A DNA stretch of 14,893 nt from UBA668 sp043721915 (GTDB lineage: Bacteria; Actinomycetota; Acidimicrobiia; Acidimicrobiales; Ilumatobacteraceae). Position 1 is the first letter of the stretch. Each line of letters opens with the position of its first letter. A program made the position numbers and the translations under genes. Below, piece by piece: positions 8,555-14,893 of this stretch. Under the pieces are notes generated by a model, which was not told the DNA's origin, searched no databases, and was given only the letters and a program-made list of their open reading frames with translations. The stretch covers positions 1-14,893 of the forward strand of contig JAYSPV010000151.1 of the NCBI GenBank assembly GCA_043721915.1. The letters are read 5' to 3'.

Positions 8555-8580
8555 GGTTCCCGCAACGGAATGCACCCAGA
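8536..8580. terminator. Large intergenic hairpin between convergent genes
   Basis: The arms TCTGGGTGCATTC and GAATGCACCCAGA pair perfectly, continue through one T-G wobble, and then through GTTGCGG and CCGCAAC around the loop TTC. This gives 21 bp with a 3-nt loop. It lies 48 bp after the ahcY stop and 12 bp from the end of the minus-strand gene. It has no U-tract on either strand, so it is at best a bidirectional GC-rich terminator of the actinobacterial type or an mRNA 3' end protector. It could also be a mobile palindromic repeat. Confidence 0.5.
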
Positions 8581-8589
8581 TCCGCGTGC

Positions 8590-8607
8590 GCCTCAGTGGG
8601 CTGAGGC
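8590..8607 (-). terminator. Hairpin over the stop codon of the YczE-family gene
   Basis: GCCTCAG (8590-8596) and CTGAGGC (8601-8607) form a perfect 7-bp stem with the loop TGGG. The minus-strand stop codon (8593-8595) lies inside the stem. There is no U-tract. It may end or stabilise the minus-strand transcript. Confidence 0.35.
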
Positions 8608-9255
8608 GAGGACGGTCGCGTCGCCGCGCAGGCGGAGGCGGGGGAGGAAGTACTGCACCAGCGGGCCGATGCCGAACGTGAAGGCGACGGTGCCGATGCC
8701 GATCGCACCGCCCAGCGCGATGCCGGCGACGAGCACGGTGAGCTCGATTGCGGTACGCGCGATACGCACGCTGATGCCGCGCTTGGCGAGGCCGAGCATC
8801 AACCCGTCGCGCGGGCCCGAGCCGAGCCCGGCGCCGATGTAGAGGCCCGAACCGAGTGCGATCGAGAACAACCCGCCCAGCAGGTAGAGCATCCGGAGGG
8901 CGAGGAGGTCCGTGTGGGGCAGGTGATCGCCGATCAGGAACACCACGAGCCCGATCTCGATCGCGTTGAGCAGCGTGCCCAGGCCCATCCGCTCGCGCAG
9001 CGGGATCCACAGCAGCAGGATGAACACGCCGGTGATCTCGATGACGATGCCTACGGGGATGCCGATCCGCTGGCCGAGGCCTTGGTGGAACACATCCCAT
9101 GCCGCGAGGCCGAGCTCGGCAGTGATGAAGCAGCTGATCCCGAAGCCGAACATTGCCAGACCGCCGATGCAACGCACCAACCGCTCGGCGAGCCGGTCGG
9201 TCGGGAGCGGGATCAGCCAGCGATGGCGACGTCGCAGTGGACGTGGTTCAAGCAC
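8593..9255 (-). CDS. YczE/YyaS/YitT-family integral membrane protein
   Basis: A 220-residue protein with about five hydrophobic segments and the family's two hallmark regions: AELGLAAWDVFHQGL (about residues 46-60) and GLGSGPRDGLMLGLAKRG in the middle, followed by LGGAIGIGTVAFTFGIGP near the end. YczE of Bacillus subtilis is an uncharacterised membrane protein that affects bacillaene/surfactin-type biosynthesis; the molecular role of the family is not established. The GTG at 9255 is supported by a -10-like TAGGTT on the minus strand 6 nt upstream, giving a probable leaderless transcript. The first about 25 residues are basic and precede the first helix, as in homologues. The gene is divergent from comF and convergent with ahcY. 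Confidence 0.85.
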   Translation of the reverse strand: MLEPRPLRRRHRWLIPLPTDRLAERLVRCIGGLAMFGFGISCFITAELGLAAWDVFHQGLGQRIGIPVGIVIEITGVFILLLWIPLRERMGLGTLLNAIEIGLVVFLIGDHLPHTDLLALRMLYLLGGLFSIALGSGLYIGAGLGSGPRDGLMLGLAKRGISVRIARTAIELTVLVAGIALGGAIGIGTVAFTFGIGPLVQYFLPRLRLRGDATVLASAH

Positions 9256-9306
9256 CGGGCGAACCTATCGGAAACCGTGTGAGACCCTCCTGGTAGTACT
9301 TCCACC
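9256..9306. promoter_or_regulatory. Divergent promoter region for yczE-like gene and comF
   Basis: The 51-bp gap holds two -10-like hexamers facing outward. On the plus strand TAGTAC (9294-9299) is followed after 7 nt by the comF ATG. On the minus strand TAGGTT (complement of 9262-9267) is followed after 6 nt by the GTG of the YczE-family gene. There is no room for a Shine-Dalgarno leader, so both mRNAs are probably leaderless. The -35 regions would overlap in the middle; no TTGACA-like box is obvious. Confidence 0.5.
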
Positions 9307-10053
9307 ATGTTCTTCGTCACCTTGTGCGCCGGTTGCAATCAGCCCGGCGAGTCCCTCTGCAATCGCTGCCGCTTCTCATTGGCAGCAGCATCGTCGCAGG
9401 TCAGCGATACTGGCGTGATGGCCGCCCTCCCGTTCGATGGGGTGGCCCGCCAAGTGGTGCACGGCCTCAAGTACCGCAATCGCCGGTCCGTTGCCCGCTT
9501 GGTGGCCGGGCTGATGGTGCGTCGGCTGCGGCTCGGTGCTGTCGATGTCGTCACGTGGGCGCCCACCAGCGGCGCACGCGCCCGGCGGCGCGGGTACGAC
9601 CAGGCCGAGCTGCTGGCCAGGGCCGTCGCAGCCGAGCTCGGTGTTCCGTGCCGGCGGTTGCTCTACCGCAGCCACGGCGTCGAGCAGACCGGCCACACCC
9701 GCGCCGAACGTCTCCGTGGCCCGGCGTTCCGAGCACGTGCCGCCCACAGTCGCCTGCGGGTGCTGTTGATCGACGATGTGGTCACCACCGGCGCCACGCT
9801 CGCGGCAGCTCGCGACGCGCTCCTGCAGGCCGGCGTCGGAACCGTGGTCTGCGCGGCTGCTGCCGCCACCGCGTCCGCGGCTCAGTCGGTGAAGCCGGCC
9901 CAGCGCCGCACGGTGGCGATGGCTGCAGTGGGGTCGGGGTCCACCAACACTGCTCGAATCCCCACTCGCTGCGCTGCTGACACGTTGGTGGGCACGTCGT
10001 CCAGGAAGGCAGTGCGGTCAGCCTCCGCTCCCAACCTGGCCAAGGCCAGCTGA
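9307..10053 (+). CDS. ComF family protein (phosphoribosyltransferase-like)
   Basis: A 248-residue protein. It starts with a zinc-ribbon pair CAGC (C7, C10) and CNRC (C18, C21). A central 'APTSGARARRRGYDQAELLA' stretch follows, then the phosphoribosyltransferase motif VLLIDDVVTTGATL (152-165), whose DD and TTG residues bind PRPP in this fold. ComF proteins act in DNA uptake in competent bacteria but are also common in non-competent Actinobacteria, where the role is unclear. Homology ends at about residue 190. The last about 56 residues are antisense to the 3' end of the convergent HAD gene, are rich in Ser, Ala and Arg, and look like readthrough into non-homologous sequence until a chance stop. 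The ATG is supported by the nearby -10-like hexamer, implying a leaderless mRNA. Confidence 0.85.
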   Translation: MFFVTLCAGCNQPGESLCNRCRFSLAAASSQVSDTGVMAALPFDGVARQVVHGLKYRNRRSVARLVAGLMVRRLRLGAVDVVTWAPTSGARARRRGYDQAELLARAVAAELGVPCRRLLYRSHGVEQTGHTRAERLRGPAFRARAAHSRLRVLLIDDVVTTGATLAAARDALLQAGVGTVVCAAAAATASAAQSVKPAQRRTVAMAAVGSGSTNTARIPTRCAADTLVGTSSRKAVRSASAPNLAKAS

Positions 10054-10526
10054 TAGATCGCCGGGTTCGGCTTTCGTAGCCCTACCTCGTGGCTGTCCAC
10101 CACGTCGTCGAACCACTCGTCGAACGGCAACATCGCCCGCCAGCGTTCGCGGAACTCGGCGACGTTGTTGGTCAGCACGCCCAGCCGAAATCCGGCCTCA
10201 CGGAGCTCCTCCACCAAGGCCACCATCGGTGCGCTCGCGGTGAACTCGATCATCGGCGTCCCACCACCCGACGGCGACGGCAGCTCGATGCCGGCAGCCA
10301 GCAACGCTGCACGGTTCAAGTCGCGGTTCTCGGCAAGCGTGATCTCACCACGCTCGAGCCGGTGCCACGGATGGTCGGCGTCGTCGCCGTAGTCGCCGAC
10401 GATGATGCGCGTCACCTGCTCGGCCACCTCCGGTGGGAAGCGCCGCGCGAAGTCGCTGTGCCGTCCCGTCTCGGCGAGCACGCCGCCCACATCGAGAATC
10501 ACGGTGTCGATGATGGCCGCCGGCAT
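9882..10526 (-). CDS. HAD superfamily hydrolase (subfamily IA, phosphatase-like)
   Basis: A 214-residue haloacid dehalogenase-fold protein. Motif I is ILDVGGVL with nucleophile D12. The usual second Asp, two residues on, is Gly (G14), as in the 'FDLGGVL' branch that includes YihX-like and ACAD10 N-terminal domains. Motif II is VLTNN (T119), motif III is RKPNPAIYQLAL (K152), and motif IV is FLDDVPTN (D176, D177). An alpha-helical cap lies between motifs I and II. The substrate cannot be named. The ATG at 10526 is the first Met before motif I; an AAGACT sequence on the minus strand 7 nt upstream may be a weak -10 element. The 3' end overlaps the comF reading frame by 172 bp in convergent orientation. 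Upstream the gene is divergent from secA. Confidence 0.85.
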   Translation of the reverse strand: MPAAIIDTVILDVGGVLAETGRHSDFARRFPPEVAEQVTRIIVGDYGDDADHPWHRLERGEITLAENRDLNRAALLAAGIELPSPSGGGTPMIEFTASAPMVALVEELREAGFRLGVLTNNVAEFRERWRAMLPFDEWFDDVVDSHEVGLRKPNPAIYQLALARLGAEADRTAFLDDVPTNVSAAQRVGIRAVLVDPDPTAAIATVRRWAGFTD

Positions 10527-10673
10527 GGCGGGCAGTCTTGCAAGGAGACTCGCACTCGGTCGACCCGGGCGCGAGGTCTCATCGGATCCACAACCCTTCG
10601 CGCCGCCGGCGGCACGCTCGCAGGGGCCCATGCCAAGGCTCGCGGCGGGCCCGCCGGTAGGCTCACTACCCGC
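10527..10673. promoter_or_regulatory. Divergent promoter region between HAD gene and secA
   Basis: A 147-bp gap. On the plus strand TAGGCT (10658-10663) lies 10 nt before the secA ATG and is a reasonable -10 element, giving a leader of only a few nt. On the minus strand AAGACT (complement of 10534-10539) lies 7 nt before the HAD ATG and is a weaker candidate. A perfect 12-bp palindrome GCCGCCGGCGGC (10602-10613) lies between and could be an operator or chance in GC-rich DNA. No Shine-Dalgarno sequence is seen before secA. Confidence 0.45.
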
Positions 10674-13463
<2,790 letters not shown>

Positions 13464-13469
13464 TTGCCG

Positions 13470-14570
13470 ATGCGTGACTTCACCGACGACCTGAAAGACC
13501 TTCGCCGGCGCCTCGGTGAGGCGGAGACCTATCTCAAGATCGAGTTCGGGCGTTCGCGCCTGGCCGAGCTGGAGATGGAGGTGTCGCGCCCCGATCTGTG
13601 GGACGACCAGGACCTGGCCAAGAAGGTCAACGCCGAGTACGCCAACGTGAAGGGCGACCTCGGCACCTTCGACAGCCTCAGCGGCGAGCTCGAGGATGTG
13701 GAGCTGTTGCACGAGATGGCCCGCGAGGTCGACGACGAGTCGCAGGAAGCGGACATCCAGTCGGCCGTCGAGGGCATCAGTGCGCAGCTCCGTCAGCTGG
13801 ATCTACGTAGCCTGTTCACCGGCGAACACGACGAAGCCGATTGCATCGTGCAGATCAACGCCAAGGACGGCGGTGTGGACGCGCAGGACTGGGCCGAGAT
13901 CCTGCTGCGGATGTACAGCCGATGGGCCGAGGTGCGCGGGTTCGCGCTGGAGATCGACGAGATCAGCCCTGCGGCCGAGGCAGGCATCATGTCGGCGGAG
14001 TTCACGCTCACCGGTCGATACGCCTACGGCCTGATGACCGGCGAGCGCGGCACCCATCGCCTGGTGCGCATCAGCCCGTTCGACAACCAGGGCCGTCGCC
14101 AGACCAGCTTCGCGGCGGTGCAGGTGTGGCCGGTGATGGATGCTCCCGACATCGAGATCAACGAGAGCGACATCGAGATGCAGGTGTACCGGGCCAGCGG
14201 CGCCGGCGGCCAGCACATCAACAAGACCTCCTCGGCTGTGCGTCTCATCCACAAGCCCACCGGCATGGTGGCCAACTCGCAGGAAGAGCGCAGCCAGCTG
14301 CAGAACCGCGAGAAGGCACTCAACCGGCTCAAGGCGATGGTGGCAGCCAAGATCGAGGAAGAGCACGAGGCCGAACTCGCCCGTATCGCCGGCCGTCAGG
14401 CCCAGGTGGGCTGGGGCAGCCAGATCCGTTCGTACGTCGTGCAGCCCTACCAGATGGTGAAGGACCTACGTACGGAGGTCGAGACGAGCCAGATCGACGC
14501 GGTCCTTGGCGGCGACCTCGACGAGTTCATGGAGGGCTACCTTCGCTGGCGACGCCGGGAGGCCGAATGA
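13470..14570 (+). CDS. prfB: Peptide chain release factor 2
   Basis: A 366-residue class I release factor reading UGA and UAA. The RF2-specific tripeptide SPF is at 202-204 in RISPFDNQGRRQTSF, and the catalytic GGQ is at 246-248 in SGAGGQHINKTSSAVR. A long coiled N-terminal domain precedes them. The gene is one uninterrupted frame with no CTT-TGA slippage site, so it lacks the autoregulatory programmed frameshift found in many bacteria. The ATG at 13470 lies 6 nt after the secA TGA; an in-frame TTG at 13464 directly abuts that stop and is a less likely start. No Shine-Dalgarno sequence is evident, so translation is probably coupled to secA. The adjacent ftsE downstream is the usual actinobacterial arrangement. 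Confidence 0.96.
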   Translation: MRDFTDDLKDLRRRLGEAETYLKIEFGRSRLAELEMEVSRPDLWDDQDLAKKVNAEYANVKGDLGTFDSLSGELEDVELLHEMAREVDDESQEADIQSAVEGISAQLRQLDLRSLFTGEHDEADCIVQINAKDGGVDAQDWAEILLRMYSRWAEVRGFALEIDEISPAAEAGIMSAEFTLTGRYAYGLMTGERGTHRLVRISPFDNQGRRQTSFAAVQVWPVMDAPDIEINESDIEMQVYRASGAGGQHINKTSSAVRLIHKPTGMVANSQEERSQLQNREKALNRLKAMVAAKIEEEHEAELARIAGRQAQVGWGSQIRSYVVQPYQMVKDLRTEVETSQIDAVLGGDLDEFMEGYLRWRRREAE

Positions 14571-14576
14571 CTGGGC

Positions 14577-14591
14577 TACGGTGTGAACACC
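14577..14591 (+). promoter_or_regulatory. Possible ftsE promoter with overlapping inverted repeat
   Basis: TACGGT (14577-14582) fits TANNNT and lies 52 nt before the ftsE ATG. It overlaps a perfect inverted repeat GGTGT-GA-ACACC (14580-14591), an operator-like shape. Both are short and could be chance; ftsE may simply be read through from prfB. Confidence 0.25.
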
Positions 14592-14634
14592 TGCGGGCGG
14601 CACGGCGGCTGATTTCACGCGCGGAGATGCGTCC

Positions 14635-14893
14635 ATGATCAAACTCGAGAACGTCACCAAGAACTACAGCTCCGAGGTGACTGCGTTGCAGAGCGCCACC
14701 TTCGACGTTGCCAAGGGTGAGTTCGTCTTCCTCGTCGGCCCCTCGGGCTCCGGGAAGAGCACGCTCCTGCGCCTGATGAACCGCCAGGAACGCCCCGAAC
14801 GCGGTGCGGTGTGGGTGGCCGGTCGCAACATCAACGACATGCCCGACGCGAAGGTGCCGCATTTGCGGCGCAACATCGGCAACATCTTCCAGG
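14635..14893 (+). CDS. ftsE: Cell division ATP-binding protein FtsE, N-terminal part
   Basis: The gene is cut by the window edge after 86 codons. It encodes an ABC-type ATPase beginning MIKLENVTKNY, with Walker A GPSGSGKST (35-43), then LLRLMNRQERPERGAV and LRRNIGNIFQ, whose final Gln (Q86) is the Q-loop residue and the last complete codon. FtsE with the membrane partner FtsX controls septal peptidoglycan hydrolases. Assignment to FtsE rather than another ABC ATPase rests on the LMNR...PERG...RRNIGNIFQ wording and on its place directly after prfB, the usual prfB-ftsE-ftsX order. A Shine-Dalgarno GGAG (14623-14626) lies 8 nt before the ATG. ftsX would be expected beyond the window. Confidence 0.9.
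   Translation, partial: MIKLENVTKNYSSEVTALQSATFDVAKGEFVFLVGPSGSGKSTLLRLMNRQERPERGAVWVAGRNINDMPDAKVPHLRRNIGNIFQ

Noticed and set aside
8498..8580. Repeat cluster as a CRISPR array or integron attC site.
   Set aside because: There are only two direct copies with almost no spacer, and neither cas genes nor an integrase are visible.
10089..10673. Upstream extension of the secA frame.
   Set aside because: It is antisense to the HAD gene and unlike SecA; the ATG at 10674 matches the family's usual start.

Overview
The window is a high-GC, gene-dense bacterial chromosome segment that looks actinobacterial, most likely class Acidimicrobiia. The placement is inference from three things: the gene order, the absence of a programmed frameshift in prfB, and a secreted protein built of 'ILDTR' repeats of a kind I associate with that class. 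Most genes are conserved housekeeping genes. I see no insertion sequence, prophage, CRISPR array, tRNA or rRNA.

Left block (1-8487, all plus strand): the tail of a DUF3499 gene, a CPBP intramembrane protease-like protein, a 905-residue GT-C-like membrane protein, a phosphomannomutase (manB), a Trm112-like small protein, a secreted protein with three ILDTR repeats, and ahcY (S-adenosylhomocysteinase). DUF3499, manB and ahcY are near neighbours in other Actinobacteria. Here the interval also carries envelope-type genes: the protease and membrane protein between DUF3499 and manB, and the repeat protein before ahcY. ManB makes mannose-1-phosphate (or glucose-1-phosphate), so a link to the adjacent glycosyltransferase-like protein is plausible but inferred.

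The most interesting segment is the ahcY leader (about 6926-7023). A perfect 7-bp closing stem encloses three short hairpins. The 3' strand of that stem can instead pair with the ahcY Shine-Dalgarno sequence. That is the layout of a translational riboswitch, upstream of the gene that disposes of SAH.

Middle block (8488-10526): ahcY converges on a minus-strand YczE-family membrane protein across a short intergenic region. That region holds a 28-bp-period direct repeat, a 21-bp near-perfect hairpin and a second hairpin over the yczE stop codon. The YczE gene and comF diverge from a 51-bp gap in which each start codon lies 6-7 nt after a -10-like hexamer, suggesting leaderless transcripts. comF then converges on, and overlaps by 172 bp, a minus-strand HAD phosphatase-like gene.

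Right block (10674-14893, plus strand): secA, prfB (release factor 2) and the beginning of ftsE, which runs off the end. prfB-ftsE and comF-(hpf)-secA are familiar actinobacterial neighbourhoods. The hpf gene often found between comF and secA is absent, and the HAD gene occupies that place.
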